Of a DNA stretch of 64,000 bases, positions 11,397 to 21,830 are shown piece by piece. The notes below the pieces were generated by a model, which was given only the letters and a program-made list of their open reading frames with translations, was not told the origin of the DNA and did no database searches. The position numbers were made by a program, and so were the translations under genes. The stretch's first letter is position 1; each line of letters starts with the position of its first letter. Source of the DNA: Alitta virens (taxonomy: Eukaryota > Annelida > Polychaeta > Phyllodocida > Nereididae); contig OW028581.1 in assembly GCA_932294295.1 (NCBI GenBank), positions 15,529,162-15,593,161 on the forward strand. The letters are read 5' to 3'.

Positions 11397-12071
11397 CCGC
11401 TGTTATTATTCATTTATTCTACTGCCATAGCATATCTGTTTTCAGCCAAGCAAGTATTTTGAGCCATTGGTAATACGCGCAATCAAATCACAGAAATCTG
11501 ACAAATTCAAAATCTGTTTTTCATCACCGTGCAAAGTCTAAAATGCATACCTTCCATTTGCTAATTAGAAATGGTGTGGCTATTATTGGAGCTTATCATG
11601 AAATTCATATTTTTGAAATAATAAATATCTGACAGAAACCACGGCCACCTGAAAAGCAAAAAAATGATGAGGAGTTTTGGCATGTTTAAGATGTTTACTC
11701 ATGTCTGTTGAGCTAGCTTTCGTAATTTTGACAATACTGTTGCATACCTAAAGAGCCCCTAAGATAAGGAGCCCCTAAGATAAGGAGCCCCTAAGCAGAC
11801 ATGTTACAAATTACAGGGTTTAGCGATGCCTTGCAAATAAATTATGTTCACTCGCAAAAATAGGTGTACACAAAAATTTACATTTTCTCCCAAAAAATAT
11901 TGTGTACCCTCCTGATAGTCAGGGGGCCAGCCCCTCAAAATTGGGATTTTTGTTTGCACCGATCCACACCTCCTCAAATTTGGTATCATCGAATTGGAAA
12001 TTTTCGGTATTTCTTGTAATCGTTACTCGTTTTGTCAGTTTCTTGGACCGAAGATGTTTTTTTCGGGGAAT

Positions 12072-13960
12072 CCATGGCAACAAGTACATTTTTGTATTGA
12101 ACAAATTCACAAAAATTATTTTGGTGGTATGCTGTTAATTACAATGCTTGACATTTGTTGGTGCCATGACAAATTTGCATGGCTGACCTCATTAAAGTTT
12201 TGCAGTAAACATTGGTTTTTCTCAATGTCCTGTTGCTACGGTAGCAGTTTTACAAATATTTTCATAAATTTTATTAATTTGCTTTGATATTTTTGACTGT
12301 CAAGCTTTTATAACACAGTAAAATAATATACTTTTGGTATCTCAAGACACCTTAGGAGAAACCCTCTCAGAAAAGAAGCATCACTGGAAGTTCCTTCATT
12401 TTTGTGTGTTGCTATGGAAACTCTTTTTTAATTTGTCACAATTTCAGAGAAAGCCTCAGCAATATGGGAATAAACATTTTATGAGATATATTGAACATAG
12501 GAAGGTGATATTTAATAATTTGCATGTAAAAACCTCACTGATTAAAGAAATATACTTTTTGCAGTCTCTGGTTGTCATGGAAATGTGTATCTGACCCCGG
12601 TTTCCTTATATGGGTAAATTTGCAATTAGATGGATATAAATTACTAGTTATACAGGCTTTTGTGAAGGCTGACACCCATTTTACCTTGCACGGATATCTT
12701 TTTATTTTAACTGTGTTACTCTAGCAACCATAAAATAACAGTAAGAGAACCTGAAAGGTAGAAATGTTACACTATTCATATCTCTGGACCTATGACAGGT
12801 ACAACCATAATTTGGTTATCGAACACCATGTTTTCAGGGTCAAGGAGTTCATTTCTGATAATTTAAAATGGCTAATTTGCATATATTTCATTGTATGGCT
12901 AATCTAGATAGGTCAATTTGCATAATATTTCCTTATATGGCTACTGCAATGGGCAGTCCAGGTGCCGAAGCATTTATATTACTCTTTTTATTCCCATCAA
13001 TGTTTTAAACTGTTTCCAACAAATTAGTGAACTTGAATAATAAGTAAATAAAATAAACTTGCATGGACTGGTTAACATGGTAACAAAACCATCATTATAG
13101 GTGCCTTGATTCTATTCATAGTGATTGTTGCCCCAAACATAATATATTGATATGAGGATGTATGCTCGTATGATAAGTTAATTTGAAACCTGGTATCCAT
13201 GGCAACCAAATTGATAACAAATATGGACAAGATATTCTCAGTTCTGTCACTATTTTTGTCAGAAGCTATCCACCTTAAGAAATTACTGGGCCTGTAACAT
13301 AGGCAATATTTAGTAATATTTGAATATATGGCAGAGGTTCTCTGAATTATACACAAGGTTGGCATAGTTGCCTAGGTAACACATATTTCAGTCTAGTTAT
13401 AGTAACCCTTGTGGATCTGTAACAAGTGGAGCCGCAGAATGCCACGAAGGGTGTTATTGAAGAATTTACCACATCAGCAACTTTGCACATATCAGTATAT
13501 TTGCATGAATGTACAATTTCTGTAACTAACCATGAAAATTGTCATTTACTGATATGTTACCAATGACAACTGTTTCCGAGGCAACCAATTAATGAAATTA
13601 TGAGTATATTATCTGTCAATTTATATTGATATATTGAAATACCTGAGTTGGTTATTATAGTACAGCTTACTGTACAGATAAAATAAATATTTCTCTAAAA
13701 TAATGTCAAAATGCTCTTTTATATCAGTTGTCAACATTGAGTAAAACCTGGTGTTATGTATGTAAGCAAAACTGTAGCCTTGGCAACCAGATTCAAGCAG
13801 TAATGTACGACATCTCAGAACTGCTGGAACATCTGTTGTACAATGCTTTGATATGGCTCCATAACAGCAACATGCCTTGATATTTTGTGTATTAAATACA
13901 AGCACCTTTCTGAAACATTATTTTTAAAGACATTTTTTAACTGGCTGTTTCTATGGAAAC
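12072..13960. promoter_or_regulatory. Series of RFX X-box-like palindromes
   Basis: Imperfect GTTNCC-N2-GGNAAC palindromes occur at 12232 (GTTGCTACGGTAGC), 12408 (GTTGCTATGGAAAC), 12571 (GTTGTCATGGAAAT), 12715 (GTTACTCTAGCAAC), 13071 (GTTAACATGGTAAC), 13193 (GTATCCATGGCAAC), 13367 (GTTGCCTAGGTAAC), 13556, 13572 (GTTTCCGAGGCAAC), 13774 (GTAGCCTTGGCAAC) and 13947 (GTTTCTATGGAAAC), with half-sites near 12072. Spacing is often 150-190 bp. The sites at 13367 and 13774 match the RFX consensus GTNRCC(N0-3)RGYAAC completely. The intervening DNA shares little else beyond scattered ATTTGCAT. Confidence 0.55.
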
Positions 13961-14189
13961 CTGCCTATTTGTAACTGCTAAAGTGGCAACTACAGGGATG
14001 ATTACTCCACCCTATAAACATTTCTGTTCCTTAAATCAATCTATTACATTTTATGGTTAACGATATCAAATAAGAATCTTTAAAACATGGCATTTTGCTG
14101 GGAAATTATGGGAGGGTGGGTCACCTTGGAGATAATTGTTCATATATAGACATACTGCAGAAGTCAACAAATAAGGTGTCATTGGAACG

Positions 14190-14740
14190 ATCATAAAGTT
14201 GGCATTCCCTTACAAAGTTACGTTGTTCACTTCGCATTCCCAAGTGATAATTTCATTAGGGAATGCAAAATATCATGAGGGAACGTGAAATACTGCGATA
14301 ATCATGAGTGAATGCGAGAATAAATTAGTTTTATTTACATGTCCCCTTAGTTAAGAGCCCCTTAGACATGTCAGTAAAAATAATTTATTTTCGCGCTCAC
14401 TCACGATCATTGTGTTCCCTCAGGATGTTTCAATTGGCATTCCCTTGAGATCTTATCACATTCCCTCGCAATCCTGTTGCATTCTATCATGATCGTTGCG
14501 TTCGCTCACGATCATCGCGTTCCCTTGTGAAGTTATCGCGAGGGAACGTGAAGTTATCATGCGTGAAAGCGAATAAGTGTGAGGGTAGTGATCATCACTA
14601 GTGAACGCAATAACCATGAAGGAATGCAATCATTGCGAAAAAAGACGTCTTTTTCACAAGTGAACGCATTCTTTTTGCAATAAGATGCAAATTTTTGCGA
14701 AAGAACACAAACTTTCCGGAAAAACGCAATTTTTTTTTAC
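14190..14740. repeat. Iterated GGGAACG / CGTTCCC motif block
   Basis: Variants of CGTTCCCTTGTGA, GCATTCCCT and their complements (AGGGAACGTGAA, GAGTGAATGCGA) recur at least fifteen times on both strands. An internal imperfect inverted repeat of about 40 bp spans roughly 14300-14405, around CCCCTTAGTTAAGAGCCCC. No coding potential. Confidence 0.6.
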
Positions 14741-14894
14741 CTAGGGGCTCCTTATAGTTGTTATCAGTAAATTGTGTAAATCTTAAATTGGCATTGAAAG
14801 CATATTTTCATCTAAACTATATGCTTTTAAAGACAAAAAATCTGCTTTGATTTGATGGCACAGTGTTTTTAACCAAATTAGTCATTCATACAAC

Positions 14895-14985
14895 ATGGTG
14901 GGGACTCCAATCCTTATCACCTCATCATTATGTGTGCCTTTGGTAGCTAGTCATATAAGGTGGCTAAGCAGCGGCTTATAATTAT
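14895..14985 (+). mobile_element. Fragment of SINE family S2 (3' part)
   Basis: GGACTCCAATCCTTATCACC and the following CTCATCATTA and GGTAGCTAGTCATATAAG match the 3' section of the S2 copy at 19,135-19,206. No pol III boxes are present here. Confidence 0.55.
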
Positions 14986-15299
14986 GGTGTTCTATTGGTT
15001 TTATAAATCAGCAATGCCCTGTACCAGGGATATGAAGATATGAGTATAATATCATATATAGCATGATGTTTCATGATATCAACCAAACAATAACTTGCCT
15101 AGGAGGGCTGCACCATTCTGATTTTAATAATTTGTGTTTTCAGATTGAGACGACCAGCTTTTTGGAAGAAGCGAATTGGATAGATATAAACACTGAAGCA
15201 ACAATAAATGCTATTTCTTTGTGACTGGTAGAATCAGAGTAACAAGTGGGATCAAAGGTATGAAGACAGTGTATGAGGCAGTAGGAGGATTTGCTTTGC

Positions 15300-15425
15300 A
15301 TATTTTCGTCTGAGTGGGCTCTCTCCCCCGCCCCCTCCTGTCAACCTTGTTTGTAGGAGGGGGAGATAATTCGCCCCCCCCCCCACCCCCTCCTCCTACA
15401 AGGATTCGCCCCCGCCACTGTTGCT
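15300..15425. repeat. C/G-tract repeat with inverted arms
   Basis: Long C runs are flanked by inverted TTGTAGGAGGGGG and CCCCTCCTCCTACAA. Similar text with CGCCACTG and a long G run occurs at 24,960-25,125. Glycine- and proline-rich frames here are artefacts of the tracts. Confidence 0.5.
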
Positions 15426-15477
15426 TTTGGACAAACTGCAACAAGCAGCGCAATACAGACGAGATCTCGTTCAAGTA

Positions 15478-15936
15478 ACGCTATAAACGTAACGTCACGA
15501 GACTCCCGGGATTAGCGACAGAGGGCGCTGGGCGTTATTGGAACGTTTGGGACACAATGAAAGTGTTCGTCTGCTAACGAACAAAACTCGCACACGACAC
15601 GTGTACCTGGAAGAGATCGCTCGGAAAGTGCGCAAGAATCACAAAGAAACGCGCGAAAACTGATCTATCAAGGCAAACAGTTTCTTGATGAAATACGAGA
15701 CGATCCTTTTCCCTTCAATTGCTAGAGTTTTGCTCGCTGCGTCTGCTAACTGAAGATTGTTATCACCAACGTGAATTCTTGGACTGACACATCTCCTGTG
15801 CCTTACAAAGCAAATTTCTGATTGTGTTCTTTGGATAACAATACAAGAAAAGAAAGAAACAAGAAACCAAGATCGTTAAAAACTGCTTAGCTGGATTGTG
15901 GATTTTTCTGTCAAGCACCGCCCACTATAGAAACTA
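15478..15936 (+). promoter_or_regulatory. CpG-rich promoter-like patch and possible noncoding first exon
   Basis: CpG frequency is sharply higher than in the surrounding AT-rich DNA (for example TAACGTCACGAGACTC, GCGCGAAAAC and GATCGCTCGG). TAACGTCA resembles a CRE, and GAGGGCGCTGGGCG is a GC-rich box. Downstream, a stretch with normal composition ends at a consensus splice donor GTAAGT (15937-15942). No matching coding exon is visible in the window, so this is an inferred 5' exon on the plus strand at best. Confidence 0.3.
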
Positions 15937-16042
15937 GTAAGTTTCCTTTTCTCATATTGATTTTTTTTTGGTGTTGTATCATTGTGACGTGTACTTGGGG
16001 TGGTATTTATGAATTTTGGACACTTTATGTAGTGGGCTTTGT

Positions 16043-16131
16043 TATAACAATTTATGTCTTTGTAAACGAAGAAAATGCGAGTGGGAAAAACACTCGCATT
16101 TTCTTCGTTTACAAAGACATAAATTGTTATA
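16043..16131. mobile_element. Perfect 41-bp inverted repeat (hairpin) with 7-base loop
   Basis: 16043-16083 is exactly complementary to 16091-16131, with loop GGAAAAA. The arm starts TATAACAATTTATGTC and ends AATGCGAGTG. Perfect arms of this length suggest a recently arisen foldback element or palindrome. It could also be transcribed into a long hairpin RNA; nothing in the sequence decides. Confidence 0.8.
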
Positions 16132-16672
16132 GGACAGCTACAGGACAGTAGAGATGCAGATTCATGTTTTACATTAAAAGTCAACACTATGCCATGCATA
16201 GCGAAATCATAATTTTAAGTCCCAAGAAAAGTTACATTACATTGGAGGCTAATTTTCTTGTGGACAGCCATATGGATTATAAATCTTTCTGTTTATGAAG
16301 CATGACTAAAAACACATAGCCAGCTTTGTCTGATACTTTAGTCAACCTTCTTAATGACTTGCATGACTATAATTTCATGTCATTGGTCATTCGTCATAAT
16401 GACTAACTTCTTAGTCATTGATTACATTAGTCATGCGATATAATTGGACCTGACTTATATTTTAAACTGAGTCTTATATTTTTAACATATATGTTTGCCT
16501 TAACAACTTCGAGGCAAGGGCTTCGCCAAGCAGGAGTTTTGCGGCCCTTGTACCTTTGTATACCCAAATATTATACCCCACTTCTCGTATCATTACATTG
16601 GACAGTGCATACCAATGATGGTGAACCAAAATAAAATGTACATTTGCTTACGAGTTAAATTCATATAGCTGC

Positions 16673-16848
16673 AGTCATACCTGCGTTAAGCGGCCACAGT
16701 TGAATATTGAGAAATGTAGCTATTTAAAACCAATGGCCGTTAAATACAGGTGTAAACAATGAAAGTTTAGTTCAAGAGAATTTCAATGTAGCGGTCGTTT
16801 ACACCAGGTGGTTGTTCTCTACAGGTGGCCACTAAGGCAGGGTTGACT
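16673..16848. mobile_element. MITE-like element with imperfect 25-bp inverted ends
   Basis: The left end AGTCATACCTGCGTTAAGCG pairs imperfectly with the right end (GGCCACTAAGGCAGGGTTGA). GGCCAC and GGCCGTTAAATACAGGTG recur inside. It is about 175 bp long, with no coding potential. Confidence 0.5.
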
Positions 16849-16849
16849 A

Positions 16850-17430
16850 TTTGCATCTACATATTGTTGAAAATTACTACAGTTAGCTTCATTAAAAACG
16901 GCCTGTCAAATTAAACGTAGACAAAGCTAGACAACTTATGCTATACGATGCTACCTACCACTGAATGCAACTGTTTGGCTGTAGCTGGCTACTCAAAGCC
17001 GGATTTTAAAGGTACATATTTATGATATATTAGATAAATTTCTTACATTTACAAAAGTGTATACTTTTTCAGTGGTGGTATTGTAAGCCGACTATAGGCT
17101 AGGAGTAGACAGAAGCAGCTGGCTTTAGCTAGTTGTAGCTGCAGCAACGAATAGGTCGCTGCATTGCCCATATTTTATGAAACTAACTGTATATCTGATA
17201 ATTGTCTCGATTTCATTGACTAAACATCAGCCCACTAGGGATACATATTATGAAATAGTTGCATCTTCAAAGCACACATGGCACGAACAACCCAGACAGC
17301 ATTCCAGGTCGGCTCAGTGCCACACCAGCTTTGGCCGACGTGGCATGCAAATGCAATCGGAAAAAATATGACAACTTTTTCTCCTTAGGCACTAATCAAG
17401 CCTGTTATTGTCAAGCATGTTTTAATTAAT
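16850..17430. other. Unassigned sequence with a partial CCCAGACAGCATTCC element
   Basis: No gene is recognised. At about 17,290-17,345 the text ACCCAGACAGCATTCCAGGT followed by GGCCGACGTGGC resembles the end of the MITE family seen complete at 19,300-19,625. Confidence 0.4.
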
Positions 17431-17438
17431 GCAGTTTT

Positions 17439-17442
<4 letters not shown>

Positions 17443-17483
<41 letters not shown>
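17443..17483. repeat. (TA)n microsatellite
   Basis: An uninterrupted alternating TA tract of about 40 bases. Confidence 0.95.
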
Positions 17484-17487
<4 letters not shown>

Positions 17488-17898
17488 AATAACGAATTTA
17501 TATCATTGCAAATAAAATATGACACTCAGTGACAATCTATGGAAGCGCCTAATGGATTTGACGTAATGAAGAAATTGTATATTTCATTTCCTGTAGGTAA
17601 AGTTTCGTTACTTAATATTAAGATTCTCTCGTAGTTGTCATTTAAGTCCATTTTAATTAGTTTTCGTATATGATTGGATTTCAAACTTTATATCTAGTTT
17701 TTTTAAATCTATTGTCAATGAATAAAAAAGATTGCTTTAAAATTGCATTAAAAATGTAGACATTTAATGTATGTTACAGTTATATTTTGATGTTCAGGAA
17801 TTTATTGAATTATTGTTTTTTGATTTTAATAAAATGGGAATCAAAAATGGAATAAAATAATTATAATGTGGACAGTTGACAGATTAAAAAAATTGTAT
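17484..17898. other. AT-rich stretch, nothing recognised
   Basis: A+T-rich, with no family similarity or clear repeat found. Confidence 0.5.
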
Positions 17899-17945
<47 letters not shown>

Positions 17946-17948
17946 TAA
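17899..17948. repeat. (TCAA)n microsatellite
   Basis: About a dozen TCAA units, followed to 18,120 by a degenerate CAAGCAAG/CAATCAAG-rich stretch that probably derives from it. Confidence 0.9.
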
Positions 17949-18164
17949 TCCTTTATGTTTAAACAGAAAGGAACTATTTGTACAGTCTATCTTCACATGA
18001 CCAAACAATCAAGCAAACAATCAAGCTATCAAACAAGCAAGCAAGTAATCAAGCAAGCAACCAAACAACCAAGCAAGTAATCAATGTAGCACACAAGCAA
18101 GCAATCAGAGTAATAACTAAGCCAGTCACTAATAATTTAGAGTCAACTTAATAGTTATAACTTA

Positions 18165-18545
18165 CTTAATATTCTCCATAAGGCCTATTTACTATTTATT
18201 TTATTGTTTGATTTGTTTATCTGCTCTTATTATGGAATTTTAGTACAATTGTGCTTGAGAGGGAGGCAGTATTTTGTAATAGTTATATCTCGAGTTAACT
18301 AACATTCTTGGTTATAACCAACAAAAATGTTAGTTAACTCCCGACTATAACTTATACCCCCACTAGACATACTTGCTAATTTTTTTGATTGTTTGATTTG
18401 TTTAACTGTTGTTATATAGCAATTAAAGTACAGTTTGCACTCAGGAAGGAGTTAACTAACCTTTTCGTTGGTTATATCCCTCCTGAGTACAATAGAAGAG
18501 GTCACGTGGTGGAGTATAACTTTGGTCATATCTTTCCTGAGAACC
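18165..18545. repeat. Dispersed repeat R1, about 190-bp unit, roughly two tandem copies
   Basis: Two successive blocks share TTTGATTGTTTGATTTG, a (GA)GAGGGAG or GGAAGGAG box and TTAACTAACATT. A local inverted repeat (GTTAACTAACATTCTTGGTT with its complement) lies at 18294-18340. The same arrangement recurs at 29,170-29,455. Confidence 0.6.
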
Positions 18546-18948
18546 ACAGAAAAGTTATCATACACAAAATATCCTGGTACAGGAATTGATCCAGCAATTT
18601 TGTCACAGCACAAGATAGGACAATACTTCAAAGAAAATAACCTTGGAATAAATTGGTTCTTGCATTGTTCAGTCAGCATTAATTCTGAATTCCATCTGAA
18701 ACGCATAATATCAATGTATTGGTCATATCATACTTCGGTCATATACAGCGTCAATATATGAAATATTATATACATTTTTACCAGAGGTAATGTGTGGCTA
18801 CAAAAGATAATTCTTTGACATTGAATTGTTTTGCAAGTAGAGCTTAATTTTGTCGCTCAGTGACTAATTTAATACAGTTGTATGGAACCTACCCTGGCCC
18901 AGTAGTCAAACTATCCCTCTGTATCATATCCTGCAAAAGTGGTACACC

Positions 18949-19206
18949 CCCATTTAATTTAAGGATGTCAGTATGTTCTCTGCTGAAGGGCCCGGAATTC
19001 GATTCATGGTCCGGGCACTCTTCATGAGCTACATCCCAGCTGGATGTCAATCGCACGAGATGTTTAATTGCAGGTGCCATGTACTCAGCATCTATGCCGA
19101 GGCAAGTAAAAGACCCACCTATGGGGTAATTGTGTGACATTGACTCCAAGCCTTATCATCTCATCATTACATCTGCCTCTGGCAGCTGGTCGTATAAGCT
19201 GGCGAT
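18949..19206 (+). mobile_element. SINE family S2, 5'-truncated copy
   Basis: It begins near the B-box (GAATTCGATTCATGGTCCGG region) and contains the S2 body markers ATCCCAGCTGGATGTC, TCTATGCCGAGGCAAGTAAA and ATGGGGTAA, then the CTTATCATCTCATCATTACA 3' section. The A-box end is missing. Confidence 0.75.
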
Positions 19207-19324
19207 GTTTCCGAACAGTAGCATTGAGGCACGGGTACAGGTCGGCCGATGTTGAACTGATGTGGATTCGATCTGACATATCTTGGTTCAGGAGCAGTTC
19301 CCAGATAGCATTCCAAATCGTTTC

Positions 19325-19336
19325 AATGTCGGCGTG
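19325..19336. repeat. 12-bp target-site duplication (left copy)
   Basis: AATGTCGGCGTG is repeated exactly at 19531-19542 on the other side of the SINE. The preceding C is also shared. This length is typical of LINE-type target-primed insertion. Confidence 0.9.
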
Positions 19337-19530
19337 GGGCGGGGGCCTAGCTCAGAGGTAGCGCTCTGGGCTTCCAACTGCTGGGTCCCGGGTTCGATTC
19401 CCGGTCGAGCCTAAGTTGGATGGCTGTTTCATCCTTCGTCTCATTGTCATGGTCTCTACCTGTCCTAATTAGCCCAACTGGTGCAGAAATACAGGACGTA
19501 AAGCCCAATCACCCACCCACTCACCCACCC
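19337..19530 (+). mobile_element. Full-length tRNA-derived SINE, family S1 (reference copy)
   Basis: A pol III A-box TAGCTCAGAGG (19348-19358) and B-box GGTTCGATTCC (19391-19401) sit in a tRNA-like head. CTTCCAA at the anticodon position resembles tRNA-Gly(UCC). The body continues to a (CACC)n-type tail. Both sides carry the duplication AATGTCGGCGTG (19325-19336 and 19531-19542), fixing the insert at 194 bp. It encodes no protein; mobility would depend on LINE reverse transcriptase. Confidence 0.92.
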
Positions 19531-20261
19531 AATGTCGGCGTGATGTCGGTGATGTCAAAGCGATGTTGTATCGACGGCGGCCGATATAGAAACATTGCTG
19601 CCCCGATTTGGAATGCTATCTGGGTAACTCTTTTCAGGCTTATGCAGCTGCCCTGGAACTCTTTCTGAATGAGATCTGAAGGCAAATAATATTTGACTTT
19701 TTCTCGAATGGCTAGCCCCGATAGACAGTTTTAGTCGACCTAGGTCAGTGCATGTCTTGCATGTCAGTAGTCTTTTACTTCTTTGTCAATCACATGTCGA
19801 CTTCCCAGACAGCATTCCAAATTAATAGGAACTAGTCGTTCTAGACAAGAATTGGAAGTGAAAAAATCTTCAGTACATTAGATGGTGCATTTGCTTGATT
19901 TGCTTGCCGAGTATCACCAAGGACTGTATATTTTGTTACCATATGTTTTCCAGAGTATATATTAAAAATAATTTTAATGGAATATGTCCTTCACATTATA
20001 TATATTGTCTTCTTCGAAAATATCATTGACAGTGAGCTTCATAAAGACCTGAGACCAGCCAGCTACATGGACGTGGTTACTTGTACTTGTAGATGGTTTT
20101 TCTAAAAGGTTCGGGCCCTGGCAGCCATGCATTGGTAAACCATCACTCATACATTATATATAAGGTATAGATTTGGAAGGTAGTATATATGCTTTTATAT
20201 CTTTATAACAGTAAAAATAAAAAGGCTTGGAATGATAGCCATTATATATATACAAACCCAA

Positions 20262-20369
20262 ATAGCATTCCAAATCAATCGGGACAACTTCATTGGTTGG
20301 CACAACATCTTATCAACATTTCCGATGTCGCGCTGATGTCGCTCCGATCTATAATGTCATGTTATCTGG
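20262..20369. mobile_element. Diverged CCCAGATAGCATTCC-type MITE
   Basis: It starts CCCAAATAGCATTCCAAATC and ends near CATGTTATCTGGG. The interior has CCGATGTCGCGCTGATGTCG, the same iterated GATGTCG motif as the element at 19,300. Confidence 0.65.
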
Positions 20370-20836
20370 GTACAAGCCTATAAGGTACAGCTAAAACTGC
20401 ATGATGGCATATTTGCTTAATTTCCTAGTTCATTTTAGTTCATTTAATTAATTAATGAATAATATTGTGTTGGTTCATTTTCCAATATATACTCCCCAGG
20501 TAGTTGAGAAAGGCTCATGTTTGAACAGGTCCACCAGCAGGTTCTGTGTAGTAGTAATTCAGCTTTGATTAATAAGTTGCTAAGGTGCCATGATCAGTGA
20601 CACCGCCTACCTTTTCCATTTACTAAATTCACTCACCCCTTTTTTGTTGGCATGCAGGAGAGACAGGAACAGTAAAAATCCACCCAGTCTGTCTTAATAA
20701 TGGTAAGATGATTTTCAAAATGATATGATGGCAAGTATGAATGTACTGTAACTAAATCCTCTAGCTGTCTGTTATGCTATAATTGAAAAAAATATCCCAC
20801 ATACATTTGTTATTCATTACTTAGTCATACAAATCT
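20370..20836. other. No gene recognised
   Basis: AT-rich with short poly-T and AATTAATT tracts. No family similarity seen. Confidence 0.45.
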
Positions 20837-21030
20837 CTAAATTTCTTCATAAGAATGATGATGTTCAGCAAATAATATAGGCATTGTTACATTGGAGACT
20901 AAATATATATCATTAACACGAAGAATGAACAATAAAGGGACCAAAATGGACCCTTGTGGTACCCCACAATTAATACATGCTGGAATGGCATTTCCAATGC
21001 CTTTACAGAAATAGATAAATTCAGTTAATT
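20837..21030 (-). pseudogene. LINE reverse-transcriptase fragment (palm domain)
   Basis: On the minus strand one frame reads GVPQGSILVPLLFILRVND, followed about 20 residues later by PILFAEHH. This matches the non-LTR reverse-transcriptase block G(V)PQGS-LGPLLF-YIND and the catalytic FADD box, here decayed to FAEH, so the enzyme would be dead. The frame runs into a stop at 20837-20839. It is a short isolated remnant of the L2/CR1/jockey-like kind. The clade cannot be fixed from so little sequence, and no neighbouring endonuclease part was found. Confidence 0.8.
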
Positions 21031-21675
21031 TGCAATTGCTGAAGTTTCACAAATCGTCATTTGTATTCAAAGGACTTTGAGCGAGATATTTTGGTCATAC
21101 TCCTCAAATATGTTGTAAATTTCACTTCATTTGATACACAAGCAGCATCAAGTCATCAAATTTGTCAACAGATGAAATCCACAATGGCGTCATCGCATTG
21201 TTTACTTAATCAGGACCTAACTCTCGTTTCTGACGTGACTTGAAACTCAATGACCTTGAGCAGTTACCTTGGTAATGTTTAGGGAGATGAAACACTAATG
21301 AGTTGGTTTAAGGCTTAAGAAATGTTATTAAGGAAATTTCTTTTCATTGTTATTGTTATGTTTGCATAAGTTTAATTTAGTTTAGTAGATAGACAAATAA
21401 TTAAGCATTTTGCAACTTTTTAAAAATTTATTTATTCTTAATTAATCATGGTTATGAACATAATTATCGATTATAAGTAATAAACAAGTGCAGCCGTCTA
21501 AGGCAATGTTCTTACCACTCATGAAGGTTGATTGATTAGACGAGAGATAGCTAGAGGGGTATTTTACCTGCCCCACCACAGACGCTGATTAAATGGGGCC
21601 CCAATTAAGCATCTTATTAGTTATATCTAAGAGCTGGATGTCGATTTCATGACTAATCAAATGGGTGATGCCTTG

Positions 21676-21830
21676 TACATGGCCAAATGTGCCACGTGCA
21701 TTTTCCATGAGAAGGATAAACGCTTGGAAAACGCATGGTTTTTAGCTAATTATAATGAGGCAAAAACCATGCGTTTTCCATGCGTTTATTCCAACGCATG
21801 GAAAACGCACGTGGCACAATTGGCCATGTA
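21676..21830. mobile_element. Foldback MITE 'TACATGGCC', copy 3
   Basis: It has the same ends and central AGCTAATTATAATGAGGC as copy 1, with a slightly longer inner arm (155 bp) because the ATGCGTTTTCC segment is repeated. Confidence 0.85.

Larger units (their letters stand above)
11751..14755. mobile_element. Candidate 3-kb element bounded by inverted AAGGAGCCCCTAAG repeats
   Basis: The left boundary has three direct copies of GATAAGGAGCCCCTAAG (11751-11795). The inverted form CTAGGGGCTCCTTAT ends the region at 14741-14755, and a related AGAGCCCCTTAGACATG lies at about 14352. I see no protein similarity inside. The left two thirds hold the X-box series and the right third the iterated GGGAACG block. 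The boundaries are suggestive, but no target duplication was identified. Confidence 0.4.
19300..19625. mobile_element. MITE with CCCAGATAGCATTCC ends, split by a SINE
   Basis: The left end CCCAGATAGCATTCCAAATC (from 19300) and the complementary right end GATTTGGAATGCTATCTGGG (to 19625) form 20-bp perfect TIRs. The interior iterates GATGTCGG-like motifs. A complete S1 SINE interrupts it at 19,337-19,530. Without the SINE and its duplication the element is about 120 bp. Relatives are at about 20,262-20,369 and 22,440-22,633. Confidence 0.8.

Noticed and set aside
15211..15474. Glycine/proline-rich frame on the minus strand
   Set aside because: Arises from C/G tracts of a repeat also seen near 25 kb; no conserved domain.
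15876..16199. 107-codon minus-strand frame and overlapping 64-codon plus-strand frame
   Set aside because: Both read through the perfect 41-bp hairpin, so they encode the same peptide twice on opposite strands; an artefact of the palindrome.
19337..19410. Functional tRNA gene
   Set aside because: The tRNA-like head is joined to the SINE body found in five other copies, and is flanked by a target duplication; it is a retroposed SINE.
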